A stretch of DNA of 64,000 nt from Pseudomonas sp. B21-028 (GCF_024749045.1 NZ_CP087184.1:3286001-3350000); one strand, 5' to 3'. Positions 9,206 through 17,658 are shown, counted from the first letter of the stretch. Numbers and translations are program-made. The notes: generated by a model from the letters alone, not told the origin.

Positions 9206-10342
9206 TCACCATCCGTTCAGGCGAGACCAATGGTTGATCGTTCCATTTTCCTCCAACGCCTCGTAGGCTGGGTATTGAGCACCCGTGGCGCAGGCATGGT
9301 TGGGCAGAATACGCAGCCGGGTTCCAATCGGAAACCGCTGCTCGACGTCTACCTTTTGGCCCTCCTCGAAAGACGCCACACCGTGCTCTTGGTTGGCTGA
9401 GCGCAGCTGAAGCCCGTCGATGAGCTTGCCCTCAGCATCGCAAACCAGACCGTAACCGAAATCGCACTGTTGGGACTGCGTGCCCCGGTCGCGACTCATC
9501 GCCATCCAGCCGGAGTCGGTGATGATCCAGCCCTTTTCTGGCTGATGGCCAATCACGGTGGTGAGGACGCTCAAGGCGAGTTCGTCCAGCTGGCATACGC
9601 CAACATTGTGCATGACCAGATCGAAGAAAACGTACACGCCGGCACGGAGCTCGGTGACGCCGTTGAGGTGAACGGCGGACAGTGCGGTGGGCGTTGAGCC
9701 TACACTCACTTCTTGGCACGGCAAGCCCGCGGACCGAATGGCCTGCGCAGCCGCCACGCATTCTGAACGTTCAATTTCCGCGATTTCCTGCAGCGCCTCC
9801 AGGGTATTCAGCTTGTAGCTTTCGCCGGCATGAGTCATCACGCCTTTGAGCACGGCACCACCTTCATGGAGGATTCTAGCGATCTCGATCAGCACAGGGT
9901 CGTCACTACGAACTCCCGAGCGGTGATGGTCACTGTCGATTTCGATGAAAACCTCAAACCGCTCGCCATGGGTGCGGCAAAAATCAGTGATCGCTCTCGC
10001 ACCTGCAACGCTATCAGTGACAATCGTCAGGGAACAACCGGCGCGGCGCAGTTCCAGTGCTTGGTTGAGCTTGGTGGGGGCCATCGCTACGGCGTAGAGA
10101 ATGTCGGTGATGCCTTGGGCGAAAAAGGCTTGGGCTTCCTTGAGTGTGGAGACCGTTATGCCTTGGGCTCCAGCTTTCACCTGAGCGGCTACCACCCGCT
10201 CGCATTTGGTGGTTTTTACATGAGGCCGTAGCCGTACTCCCTGGCGATCAGCCTGGTTCTGCATGCGTTGAATGTTGCGCTGCATACGGCTTACATCCAC
10301 CACGGCTACGGGGGTATCGAGGGAATCAATGGGGGAAGTCAT
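9206..10342 (-). CDS. DSD1-family PLP enzyme, probable D-threo-3-hydroxyaspartate dehydratase
   Basis: A 378-residue fold-III (alanine racemase-type) PLP enzyme. Lys43 in PHVKTTK is the Schiff-base lysine. His349 and Cys351 in PNHACAT are the metal ligands that define the D-serine dehydratase / D-threonine aldolase / D-threo-3-hydroxyaspartate dehydratase group. Length and the positions of these residues agree closely with the D-threo-3-hydroxyaspartate enzyme I recall from Delftia (Lys43, His351, Cys353). The threo-hydroxyaspartate ammonia-lyase gene at 15.1 kb supports that substrate; D-threonine or D-serine remains possible. It is divergent from a LysR gene, its probable regulator. Confidence 0.82.
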   Translation of the reverse strand: MTSPIDSLDTPVAVVDVSRMQRNIQRMQNQADRQGVRLRPHVKTTKCERVVAAQVKAGAQGITVSTLKEAQAFFAQGITDILYAVAMAPTKLNQALELRRAGCSLTIVTDSVAGARAITDFCRTHGERFEVFIEIDSDHHRSGVRSDDPVLIEIARILHEGGAVLKGVMTHAGESYKLNTLEALQEIAEIERSECVAAAQAIRSAGLPCQEVSVGSTPTALSAVHLNGVTELRAGVYVFFDLVMHNVGVCQLDELALSVLTTVIGHQPEKGWIITDSGWMAMSRDRGTQSQQCDFGYGLVCDAEGKLIDGLQLRSANQEHGVASFEEGQKVDVEQRFPIGTRLRILPNHACATGAQYPAYEALEENGTINHWSRLNGW

Positions 10343-10424
10343 TAGCTGGATCTCGTAGGTGTCTGTGTGTTTGCAACTCTACGCAGTACGGTATATTTTT
10401 GATTAACGTTCGCTTAAACAAATG

Positions 10425-10439
10425 TTAAGAAAAACTTAA
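10425..10439. promoter_or_regulatory. Inverted repeat overlapping the LysR start codon
   Basis: TTAAG-AAAAA-CTTAA is a perfect inverted repeat whose last base is the A of the LysR ATG. It sits in the 96-base gap between the divergent dehydratase and LysR genes. Its place suggests an autoregulatory operator, though AT-rich sequence makes chance palindromes commoner. Confidence 0.4.
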
Positions 10440-11347
10440 TGATTACGTTCTCCGATCTCGAACTGGTCACGGCAATTTCCGTTTCCGGCTCATTGAGCGA
10501 AGCTGCTCGCAAGCTGAGGGTCACCACGGCAGCCCTTTCGATGAGATTGCGAAAACTCGAAGCGGAATTGGGCATGAAGCTCGCCAGCCGAGACTCCAGG
10601 CGCTTGGTATTGACCGAGGATGGAGAACGCATGGCCGAGGAAGGACGACGGTTACTGCTGGCGTTGGAGGAGCTGTCGGACTCAATGGTGGCTGACGACG
10701 AGCGCCTTCAAGGAGTGATCCGCCTATCCGCACCGTTCGGCTTTGGACGATTGCGTTTAGCTCCCTTGCTGGCAAGGTTTGCAAAGCTGCACCCTAAACT
10801 GAGAATCGAGCTTGACCTGCGAGAAACCCCTTGGCCAGATCGAAGCAATTGCGATGCGGTCATCCATATTGGCTCCATCAGCGACAGCTCATGGACTGCT
10901 CAAGTGCTGGCATCCAATGAGCGATGGTTGTGTGCCAGCCCGTCCTATCTGAAAGAGAATGGAATCCCGATAGCGCCTGAAAACCTCGCGTCTCATCGGT
11001 GTATTTGTATTCGTGAGAATGACGAACACGCGACGTACTGGCACCTTCGCAGGGCAAACGAGAGCAAGTCTCTGCGAGTCTATCCGAGCATGGTCAGCAA
11101 TGATGGTGGCGTGGCGCGCAGATGGGCCGAGCAGGATCTTGGTTTGGTTCTGCGTTCGCAATGGGACGTGGTTGATTCGATTGCCCAGGGAAGACTGATC
11201 CGCGTGCTGGTGGACTGGGAGTTTGAGACTGCGCCGATTCTTTTGCTGATCCCGACCAGAAAAAACAGATCCCGTAAAATACAGGCTCTTGCTTCTTTCC
11301 TGAGTGAATCATTCAAAACGAAAGGCACTGAAAAAAGCCGTTCGTAG
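10439..11347 (+). CDS. LysR family transcriptional regulator
   Basis: A 302-residue LysR protein. The N-terminal winged helix-turn-helix covers about residues 3-60 (SGSLSEAARKLRVTTAALSMRLRKLEAELG) and is followed by the effector-binding domain, with SDGG-type and IPTRKNRS segments near the end. It belongs to the group that regulates a divergent neighbour, here the DSD1-family enzyme 96 bases away. No clear ribosome-binding site precedes the ATG; an inverted repeat ends on it. Confidence 0.93.
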   Translation: MITFSDLELVTAISVSGSLSEAARKLRVTTAALSMRLRKLEAELGMKLASRDSRRLVLTEDGERMAEEGRRLLLALEELSDSMVADDERLQGVIRLSAPFGFGRLRLAPLLARFAKLHPKLRIELDLRETPWPDRSNCDAVIHIGSISDSSWTAQVLASNERWLCASPSYLKENGIPIAPENLASHRCICIRENDEHATYWHLRRANESKSLRVYPSMVSNDGGVARRWAEQDLGLVLRSQWDVVDSIAQGRLIRVLVDWEFETAPILLLIPTRKNRSRKIQALASFLSESFKTKGTEKSRS

Positions 11348-11399
11348 GCTGTTATCGTATTCTCATTGAAACCTTTTATTTTTGCTGGATATCTTCACT

Positions 11400-12026
11400 A
11401 TGAAGAAAACTACACCCGAGCAACAGGCGCTGATCAGTCAACTGGAGCAAATTGCGGAAGGCTTGAGCCAGACCTTCAGCCCATTTTGCGAAGTGGTACT
11501 GCACGATCTGCGAGATCCCGAGCACGCAATACTGGCCATTCATAATAATCTTTCTGGCCGGGAGACCGGACACCCCGCTACGGAGTTGGGACTTGCCCGG
11601 ATCGCCGATCCAGCCTACCCCCAGATCATTGCCAACTATCCCAATCAATTTAAGGATGGTCGCCAGGCCAAAAGCACCTCGATTGGAATCAAGGATTCCA
11701 CCGGACGGTATGTGGCCGCGCTCTGCATGAACATTGATCTCACCCTGTTTAGAGGCCTACAGGGCATGCTGGATCAGTTCGGATCCTTCAGCGGCGATCG
11801 TCCGCATGAGTCGCTCGAGTCGAGCGGTGCAGAAACGATTCGGGCGCGCATTGATCAGTTTGCTGCACGGCTATCCACTTCTCCACGTGCCCTGAAGGCT
11901 GGCGACCGGCGAGTATTGCTTCAGGAATTGAAGGAGTCTGGCCTCCTGGATATCAGAAAGGCCATGGAAACGGTGGCTTCACACCTCGGCGTATCTCGCG
12001 CAACGGTGTATAGCGATACGAGGTGA
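11400..12026 (+). CDS. YheO/DauR-like PAS and HTH transcriptional regulator
   Basis: A 208-residue regulator with an N-terminal YheO-like PAS domain (residues 5-115: FSPFCEVVLHDLRDPEHAI, ARIADP, KSTSIGIKDSTGRYVAALCMN) and a C-terminal helix-turn-helix (KAMETVASHLGVSRATVYS). DauR-type members control D-arginine and related amino-acid catabolism. The ATG at 11400 is preferred over a TTG at 11382. It follows the LysR gene by 52 bases on the same strand and converges on the leftward hydroxyaspartate operon, which it may regulate. Confidence 0.85.
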   Translation: MKKTTPEQQALISQLEQIAEGLSQTFSPFCEVVLHDLRDPEHAILAIHNNLSGRETGHPATELGLARIADPAYPQIIANYPNQFKDGRQAKSTSIGIKDSTGRYVAALCMNIDLTLFRGLQGMLDQFGSFSGDRPHESLESSGAETIRARIDQFAARLSTSPRALKAGDRRVLLQELKESGLLDIRKAMETVASHLGVSRATVYSDTR

Positions 12027-12090
12027 TCCTGAGCGATGGCAGCATCATCGATCGTCTCAAAATGCTCGCACTGGACGTGACCTCAGCGCT

Positions 12091-12477
12091 TCAAGCTGTA
12101 TTGGTCACCCGTGCGACAGCCTCGATTTCAACCAGATAGCCATGGTGCAGCTCTGGCACCGGTACAACCGCACGAGCTGGGCGGTGGCTGCCCAACATTT
12201 CAGAGTAGATCCGGTCAAAGGCCGGCCAGTGTTTCACGCCTGCTACGTACACGGTGACTTTGACCAGATCGGAGGCCTCGCAGCCTGCGGCATGCAGAAT
12301 GGCCAGTAGGTTGTTGAGTGCAACTTGTGCCTGTTCGGTGAATGACGCCTCAATGTTGTGAGTACCGTCCGGACTAACGGGAAGCTGGCCGGAGATGTAG
12401 AGCGAGCCTTGGTGAACAACCGCTTGCGAGTAGTGACCGGCCGGTTGCGAAGCCGCATGGGTGCTAATAATTTTCAT
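12091..12477 (-). CDS. RidA/YjgF family enamine/imine deaminase
   Basis: A 128-residue RidA-superfamily protein. The key arginine is in the RPARAVVPV segment near residue 100, and a family glutamate follows in VEIEAVA. These proteins hydrolyse reactive enamines and imines released by PLP-dependent lyases. Its place as last gene of an operon with a hydroxyaspartate ammonia-lyase fits well, since that reaction passes through an enamine/iminosuccinate before oxaloacetate. The exact Rid subgroup cannot be set by eye. Confidence 0.88.
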   Translation of the reverse strand: MKIISTHAASQPAGHYSQAVVHQGSLYISGQLPVSPDGTHNIEASFTEQAQVALNNLLAILHAAGCEASDLVKVTVYVAGVKHWPAFDRIYSEMLGSHRPARAVVPVPELHHGYLVEIEAVARVTNTA

Positions 12478-12543
12478 AAGTGACCTTGTATAGAGTGGAG
12501 CCGACGCTGCAGGCGATGCCCACGGCGTCAGCTCTTGGATGTA

Positions 12544-13686
12544 TCAATGAGCGTTTGTGAAAGCCGCTTGAACCTTGCCAGGCTCGGTGACGCCACTGGC
12601 GATAAGCAGTTGAGCGAGGATTCGCGACTTCTGTGGGTTTAGATCCATGGAGGCCACAAAGCCGCTTTTGGTGTCATCCACTTCGACGTTGCGGTTGACA
12701 TAACCTTTGCTCACCCGAGTCGAGCGGACAACGACAATTCCCTGCGCTGCGGCTTTTTCGAGGGCCGCGAGGGCCTGCTTCGAAGTGTTGCCATCGCCCT
12801 TGCCAGCCAGAACGATGCCCTTGGCTTTGTCTTCAATGGCGTGCTCAATTTGCTTGGCATCCATGTTGGCGTGGCTGTAAATGATGTCGACACGTGGCAG
12901 AGCCGCGCCCTGAGGCAGTGCCAGCGGAGGAGTGCGACGCGTATCAAGCGGCTGGACATAGCGCACCTGCCCCATGTCCACATAGCCCAGAGAGCCCAGG
13001 TTGGGAGACTGCATCGTTTGAACGCTGGTGCTGTTGGTTTTGGTAACGCCACGCGCTCCGTCGATTTGGTCGTTCATCACAACCAGGACGCCGCGGCCTT
13101 TCGATTGTTTGTCCGTTGCCACCTGAACCGCTTCATAGATATTGGCCGGGCCGTCGGCGCTCAAACCGGTGGCCGGCCGCATCGAGCCGACCAAAACGAC
13201 GGGCTTGTCGGTCTTCAGCACCAGATCCAGGAAAAAGGCGGTCTCCTCCATGGTGTCCGTCCCATGGGTAATCACCACGGCGTCTGCTTCGTTCTTATCG
13301 AAGGCCTGCTGAATACGGTTAGCAAGCTTGAACCAGATTTCATCGTTCATGTCCTGCGAGCCGATTGAGGCGATCTGCTCTGCGGAGATAGAAGCCAAAT
13401 CCCCCAGTCCGGAAACAGCGGCCACCAATTGCTGAGGGCCAATAGCACCGGCATTGTAGGCACCGGTGCCACGATTATCGGCGGAGCCTGCGATAGTTCC
13501 ACCCGTTGCAAGTAACAGAACACGTGGCAATGCCACTTGTTGATGATTCGAACTCATGGTTTTTTCCTGGGCGAGCGCAGACGGAACACCAACGGTTAAG
13601 CCTGCCAGAATCGAGAGCATAAACCCCGCCAAAAGCTTACGACTGAAATTATGGCGGCTATTGAAGCTCAGGGAGTTAATAGTCAT
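12544..13686 (-). CDS. ansB: Periplasmic type II L-asparaginase/glutaminase
   Basis: A 380-residue enzyme hydrolysing asparagine (and often glutamine) to the acid and ammonia. Residues 1-39 are a signal peptide ending in SALA. The first catalytic threonine is Thr61 in ATGGTIAG and the second motif is THGTDTMEE. The family segment GSMRPATGLSADGPANIYEA is intact and length is normal for Pseudomonas periplasmic glutaminase-asparaginases. It lies between the dicarboxylate symporter and ridA on the same strand (39-base gap to the symporter), so periplasmic deamidation can feed uptake of the resulting dicarboxylic amino acid. Confidence 0.94.
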   Translation of the reverse strand: MTINSLSFNSRHNFSRKLLAGFMLSILAGLTVGVPSALAQEKTMSSNHQQVALPRVLLLATGGTIAGSADNRGTGAYNAGAIGPQQLVAAVSGLGDLASISAEQIASIGSQDMNDEIWFKLANRIQQAFDKNEADAVVITHGTDTMEETAFFLDLVLKTDKPVVLVGSMRPATGLSADGPANIYEAVQVATDKQSKGRGVLVVMNDQIDGARGVTKTNSTSVQTMQSPNLGSLGYVDMGQVRYVQPLDTRRTPPLALPQGAALPRVDIIYSHANMDAKQIEHAIEDKAKGIVLAGKGDGNTSKQALAALEKAAAQGIVVVRSTRVSKGYVNRNVEVDDTKSGFVASMDLNPQKSRILAQLLIASGVTEPGKVQAAFTNAH

Positions 13687-13725
13687 TTTCTCGCGTCTCT
13701 TATTGTTGTCAGAACTCTGTATTAA

Positions 13726-14997
13726 TTAAACAGCTTGAGGACTTTGTTCAGCATTGATTGCTGTTTCAACGTCCTCAATTTCATTACCGTGTCGTCCGAT
13801 GACAGCTGTTGCGACACCGCAGCCGAAAACGTTGGTGGCAGTGCGTCCCATGTCCAGGATGGGGTCAACGGCGAGGATGAGAAGCAGGCCTGCTTCCGGA
13901 AGGCCGATCATCGGCAGTCCCGCGGCCAGCACGACCAGAGAGCCTCGCGCAACACCCGCAGTACCTTTGCTGATAACCAGCAGGGTCAACAGCACCATGA
14001 TCTGGTGGAAGAATGTCATTTCGATGTTGTACGCCTGGGCGATGAACATCACGATGAAGGCTTGGTACATCATCGAGCCGTCCAGGTTGAATGAGTAACC
14101 CAACGGCAGGACGAAGCTGCTTACGCGTTTGTTGGCGCCGAACTTGTCCATGGCGGCAATGGTTTTCGGATACGCGGCTTCGCTGCTCGCCGTGGAGAAA
14201 GCGATCAGGACTGGCTCACGCATATGCTTGAACAGGTCTTTGATGCGTGGGCCGAGGGCCAGGTAGCCGGCAAGCGTGATCAACGACCAAAGCAGTGCCA
14301 GGCCCAGGAAATACTGCCCCACCATCTTGCCAAAGGTCACAACCATTTCCAGACCATGCACGGTGATGGTCGCAGCGATGGCTGCAAATACAGCCAGTGG
14401 GGCCACATACATCACGTAGTCGGTGACCCTGAACATGACATTGGCCAGTTCTTCGAGCATGTCCACGATGATGGACTTGCCTTTGCCCTTGACGAACGCC
14501 AATGCGGAGCCGAAGAACAGTGAGAACACAACGATCTGCAGCACTTCGTTCGTACCCATTGCCTCAATAATGCTTCGAGGGAAGACATGGGTGAGGAAGA
14601 TCGGCAGGCTGAAGCCGGAAGTGTTCAAGCCCGTGTTCACGGCTTCACCGCTCACAGCCAGATTCAGACCGACCCCTGGCTGAAAGATATTGGCGAACAG
14701 CAAACCGATGGACAGGGACACCAGAGAGGCGATCAGGAACCAGGTGATGGCTTTAAAGCCGACACGCCCCATCGAACCGTTCCCTGACATGCTGGCGACG
14801 CCGGTCACCAGGGTGGCAAGCACCAAGGGTGCGATAACCATTTTGATCAGACGTAAAAACACGTCAGTGACCAGATTCAGGTATCCGGAAATTTCTTTTG
14901 CGGCCGCAGCATCCAGCTGACTGTGGAGCGTGCCTCCCAGGACTACGCCGAAAATCATCGCGATAACTATCGCTTTAACGAGAAGGCGGCTTTTCAT
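13726..14997 (-). CDS. DctA-like dicarboxylate/amino acid:cation symporter
   Basis: A 423-residue inner-membrane symporter of the DAACS family. It shows hydrophobic segments throughout, the re-entrant loop serines (AFSTASSEAAYPKT near residue 270), the SFNLDGSMMYQ motif and the RTATNVFG segment that contact dicarboxylate and cation. Aspartate, C4-dicarboxylates or hydroxyaspartate are plausible substrates. The ATG at 14997 is chosen because GAGG lies 5 bases upstream; the GTG at 15003 overlaps that site. Confidence 0.92.
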   Translation of the reverse strand: MKSRLLVKAIVIAMIFGVVLGGTLHSQLDAAAAKEISGYLNLVTDVFLRLIKMVIAPLVLATLVTGVASMSGNGSMGRVGFKAITWFLIASLVSLSIGLLFANIFQPGVGLNLAVSGEAVNTGLNTSGFSLPIFLTHVFPRSIIEAMGTNEVLQIVVFSLFFGSALAFVKGKGKSIIVDMLEELANVMFRVTDYVMYVAPLAVFAAIAATITVHGLEMVVTFGKMVGQYFLGLALLWSLITLAGYLALGPRIKDLFKHMREPVLIAFSTASSEAAYPKTIAAMDKFGANKRVSSFVLPLGYSFNLDGSMMYQAFIVMFIAQAYNIEMTFFHQIMVLLTLLVISKGTAGVARGSLVVLAAGLPMIGLPEAGLLLILAVDPILDMGRTATNVFGCGVATAVIGRHGNEIEDVETAINAEQSPQAV

Positions 14998-15083
14998 GTG
15001 CACCTCTTTTTATAGTGGCCTGATTTTTGGCCATATTGTCTGGGCTAAATGTATGTTCATTGGATTTCGGCAAGACGCTGCCG

Positions 15084-15111
15084 TCAGGCGCTGTTGAGCG
15101 CCTGATTTTTT
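15084..15111 (+). terminator. Rightward intrinsic-terminator-like hairpin between leftward genes
   Basis: TCAGGCGCT-GTTG-AGCGCCTGA forms a perfect 9-bp stem followed by six T on the plus strand. It reads as a factor-independent terminator for rightward transcription, yet both flanking genes run leftward. It may block antisense transcription. On the leftward mRNA it is a hairpin without a U tract that could affect stability between the lyase and symporter cistrons. Confidence 0.6.
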
Positions 15112-15133
15112 CAGTAACTAAGCTGGCTATTTC

Positions 15134-16099
15134 TTAGAGCTGGAGAAACGTTCCAAGCTTGTCGATATCAATGTTACCGCCGGTAATAATGACGCCGACT
15201 CGTTTGCCCTGGAGCTCATCCTTGAGTTTTCTTACTGCGGCAAGGCCAAGGCATCCAGTGGGCTCGACCACAATTTTCATACGCTGAACAAAGAACTTCA
15301 TTGCGGCAATCAATTCTTCGTCAGTGACCGTTACAATTCGGTTCACACCGTTCAAAATAATTGGAAAAGTGTAGTGACCAAGATGCTGGGTTTGAGCGCC
15401 ATCGGCGATGGTGTCCGGGGTGTCGATGTGAACAATCTCGCCTGAATTGAAAGATCGTTGTCCGTCGTTACCTGCTTCAGGTTCAACGCCGATCAGAGTG
15501 CATTCAGGTGCCAGTGCGCGCGTCGACAAGGTGGTTCCCGACAGCATGCCGCCGCCGCCCAGGCCTACGAACAAGACGTCCAGTTGACCGACGCTTTCAA
15601 ACAGTTCCTTGGCGGCAGTACCCTGGCCGGACAGAACGTCTGGATGATCGTAGGACGGGATCAGCGTCATGCCATGCTTGGCGGCCAGCGCCCGCCCGAT
15701 AGCCTCGCGGTCTTCGGTGTAACGGTCGTAGAACACTATTTCGGCTCCATAGCCTCTGGTAGCCGCGACCTTGGCTGCAGGAGCATCTGTTGGCATAACG
15801 ATGGTGGCCGGGATCTGCAACAGTTTGGCCGCCAAAGCGATGCCTTGCGCGTGGTTCCCCGAAGAGAACGCTACAACACCACCGCGACGTTGCTCTTCGC
15901 TGAATTTAGCGAGCGAGTTGTATGCCCCCCGGAATTTGAAAGAGCCAGTACGTTGATAGTTTTCACATTTGAAAAATACCTTCGCACCCACTTCCTCATC
16001 GATCGTACGCGAGGTCAGAACAGGCGTGACGTTGGCTGCTCCCTCAAGCCGGATAGCCGCGTCGACTACGTCTTGATAAGTTGGCAGAGTGATTTGCAT
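15134..16099 (-). CDS. threo-3-hydroxy-L-aspartate ammonia-lyase (fold II PLP)
   Basis: A 321-residue serine/threonine dehydratase-fold enzyme. Lys55 in TGSFKFRGAYN binds PLP, SSGNHAQG is the substrate loop and GLGGGGML the phosphate-binding glycine loop. The length, lack of a C-terminal ACT domain and overall sequence match threo-3-hydroxyaspartate ammonia-lyases (Pseudomonas sp. T62 type), giving oxaloacetate and ammonia. Serine racemase-like activity is the main alternative. GAGGA lies about 9 bases before the ATG. It is the first large gene of the leftward operon with symporter, asparaginase and ridA. Confidence 0.88.
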   Translation of the reverse strand: MQITLPTYQDVVDAAIRLEGAANVTPVLTSRTIDEEVGAKVFFKCENYQRTGSFKFRGAYNSLAKFSEEQRRGGVVAFSSGNHAQGIALAAKLLQIPATIVMPTDAPAAKVAATRGYGAEIVFYDRYTEDREAIGRALAAKHGMTLIPSYDHPDVLSGQGTAAKELFESVGQLDVLFVGLGGGGMLSGTTLSTRALAPECTLIGVEPEAGNDGQRSFNSGEIVHIDTPDTIADGAQTQHLGHYTFPIILNGVNRIVTVTDEELIAAMKFFVQRMKIVVEPTGCLGLAAVRKLKDELQGKRVGVIITGGNIDIDKLGTFLQL

Positions 16100-16119
16100 A
16101 GCAAAATGTCCTCAAAGAA

Positions 16120-16284
16120 TTACCACGGCCAGAAACCGGCCGTTTTGGACCCGGGCACGCCCTGTTTCGCGATACCACCGGATTTGATTCCAAAGATGCC
16201 ACCCGTGCTAGGCGCTTCGCGTACGGCAAAGAGGATCTGCTCGGGGTCCCTGTCCAGCAGTTTCAGCATTTCGATCTTGGACAT
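16120..16284 (-). CDS. Small ORF (54 aa) upstream of hydroxyaspartate ammonia-lyase
   Basis: An open frame of 54 codons from an ATG at 16284, ending 20 bases before the lyase start. It begins MSKIEMLKLLDRDPEQILF and ends AGFWPW, with a glycine-rich middle (STGGIFGIKSGGIAK). Codon choice is Pseudomonas-like. The ribosome-binding site is weak. I do not recognise a family. It may be a genuine small protein or a translated leader. A palindromic LysR-type box lies about 65 bases upstream of its start. Confidence 0.45.
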   Translation of the reverse strand: MSKIEMLKLLDRDPEQILFAVREAPSTGGIFGIKSGGIAKQGVPGSKTAGFWPW

Positions 16285-16346
16285 TTTTATGCGCCTGGCA
16301 CGACAGCTTTCTCAGACACAATATCCAGAACTGGACAATCTGTAAA

Positions 16347-16359
16347 GTTGCGATGCAAC
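16347..16359. promoter_or_regulatory. LysR-type palindrome upstream of the hydroxyaspartate operon
   Basis: GTTGC-GAT-GCAAC is a perfect inverted repeat of the TTGC/GCAA class bound by many LysR regulators. It lies 63 bases upstream of the small ORF that starts the leftward operon and 80 bases upstream of the divergent dmeR gene. The former is the likelier target; this is inference from position and pattern. Confidence 0.4.
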
Positions 16360-16384
16360 CGTTTGTCAAATTAGAACAGGCTTG

Positions 16385-16410
16385 TATAGGTATAGGGGGT
16401 ATTCCTATCA
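16385..16410. promoter_or_regulatory. Probable DmeR/RcnR-type operator with G tract
   Basis: A symmetrical ATA-GGGGG-TAT core at 16392-16402 is enclosed by a wider ATAGG...CCTAT inverted repeat. RcnR/CsoR-family repressors are known to bind a G tract flanked by AT-rich inverted repeats. It lies about 37 bases before dmeR, consistent with metal-relieved autorepression of dmeRF. Confidence 0.6.
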
Positions 16411-16438
16411 TGCGCATCACCTGGACAGGAGATATCCA

Positions 16439-16714
16439 ATGGGTCATGTCGCAGCAAACAAAGACGATCTTCTCAAACGTGTAAAACGGATCGCCGGACA
16501 AATCCAGGCCATTGAGCGGGCGTTGGTATCGGATCTTGACTGCGCCAAAACCCTGCATCTCGTTGCCGCCACTCGCGGAGCCATCAACGGTTTGATGGAG
16601 GAAATCATCGAGGATCACGCGCGGGCGCATGTCGCCAACCCTGCACTCAGCGAAGAAGAGCGCAGCCAGGGCGTCGAAGAGCTGCTTGAAGCCATCCGTC
16701 GTTACGCCAAGTGA
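16439..16714 (+). CDS. dmeR: RcnR/CsoR-family metal-sensing repressor (DmeR-like)
   Basis: A 91-residue all-helical repressor of the RcnR/FrmR/CsoR family. MGHVAANKDDLLKRVKRIAGQIQAIERAL matches the subgroup sensing Ni/Co: an N-terminal His-3, Cys in SDLDCAKTL near residue 35, and His in LHLVAATRG. AGGAG lies 8 bases upstream of the ATG at 16439; the frame is open further upstream without a start signal. It precedes a cation diffusion facilitator gene by 20 bases, the dmeRF arrangement. The G-tract palindrome just upstream is the likely operator. Confidence 0.88.
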   Translation: MGHVAANKDDLLKRVKRIAGQIQAIERALVSDLDCAKTLHLVAATRGAINGLMEEIIEDHARAHVANPALSEEERSQGVEELLEAIRRYAK

Positions 16715-16734
16715 ACGTATCCAGGTACACGCAC

Positions 16735-17658
16735 ATGAGCAACACCACTACCTACGCACACGATCACCTGTTCCTGGGCCCGGACCACGACGAGAATGCC
16801 AGGCGTACGCTTTGGGTGGTGGCACTGACCGTTGTGATGATGGTCGGCGAGATCACCGCCGGGTATATCACAGGCTCGATGGCATTGCTGGCCGATGGTT
16901 TCCACATGGCAACTCACGCCGGCGCATTGGGCATCGCGGCAATCGCGTACGGATACGCCAAACGCCACGCCTCCAGCCAGCGCTACAGTTTCGGTACCGG
17001 AAAGGTTGGCGATCTGGGCGGGTTCGCTTCGGCACTGATTCTCGGCATGGTTTCCCTGGGCATTGGCGTCGAGTCCGTCATCCGCCTCTTGCAGCCTACG
17101 GAAGTCCAGTTCGGCACCGCTACGCTCATCGCGGTGGCGGGTTTGATCGTCAACATCGTCAGTGCCCTGCTGCTGGGGCACGGGCACAGCCATGATCACG
17201 ACCACGACCACCATCATGATCATGGTCATGCTCACCATGGAAACGACAACAATCTGAGATCGGCCTACGTCCACGTCATCGCCGACGCGCTGACTTCAGT
17301 TCTGGCGATCGCTGCGCTGCTCGCCGGTCGCTATCTGGGTTGGGTATGGCTGGACCCGCTCATGGGCATCGTCGGCGCCATCGTAATCGCGCGTTGGGCC
17401 TGGACCTTGATGGGCGTCACCGCAGGTGTATTGCTGGATCAAACAGATATGCACATTGCCGAGGAAATCCGCGAACTGGTTGAAAAACCCGGGGATGCCA
17501 GCATCACGGACTTGCACGTCTGGCGGGTTGGACCGCAAGCCCATGCGGCCATCGTCAGCGTACTCGGGGAAGCCACTGCGAACACCGACAGCATCCGTGA
17601 ACGTCTCAAACCGGTTCACGAAATCAGCCATCTGACGGTCGAGTTTCGACCTGTCTGA
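16735..17658 (+). CDS. dmeF: DmeF-like cation diffusion facilitator (Co/Ni/Zn efflux)
   Basis: A 307-residue inner-membrane metal/proton antiporter. Helix-II metal site residues are in LLADGFHMATHA (near residue 50) and the helix-V counterpart in YVHVIADALTSV. Between them a cytoplasmic His-rich loop (HGHSHDHDHDHHHDHGHAHH in part) spans residues about 150-172. The C-terminal domain ends in the LHVWRVGP and HLTVEF strands. Coupling to an RcnR-type repressor points to cobalt or nickel; zinc cannot be excluded. Confidence 0.92.
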   Translation: MSNTTTYAHDHLFLGPDHDENARRTLWVVALTVVMMVGEITAGYITGSMALLADGFHMATHAGALGIAAIAYGYAKRHASSQRYSFGTGKVGDLGGFASALILGMVSLGIGVESVIRLLQPTEVQFGTATLIAVAGLIVNIVSALLLGHGHSHDHDHDHHHDHGHAHHGNDNNLRSAYVHVIADALTSVLAIAALLAGRYLGWVWLDPLMGIVGAIVIARWAWTLMGVTAGVLLDQTDMHIAEEIRELVEKPGDASITDLHVWRVGPQAHAAIVSVLGEATANTDSIRERLKPVHEISHLTVEFRPV

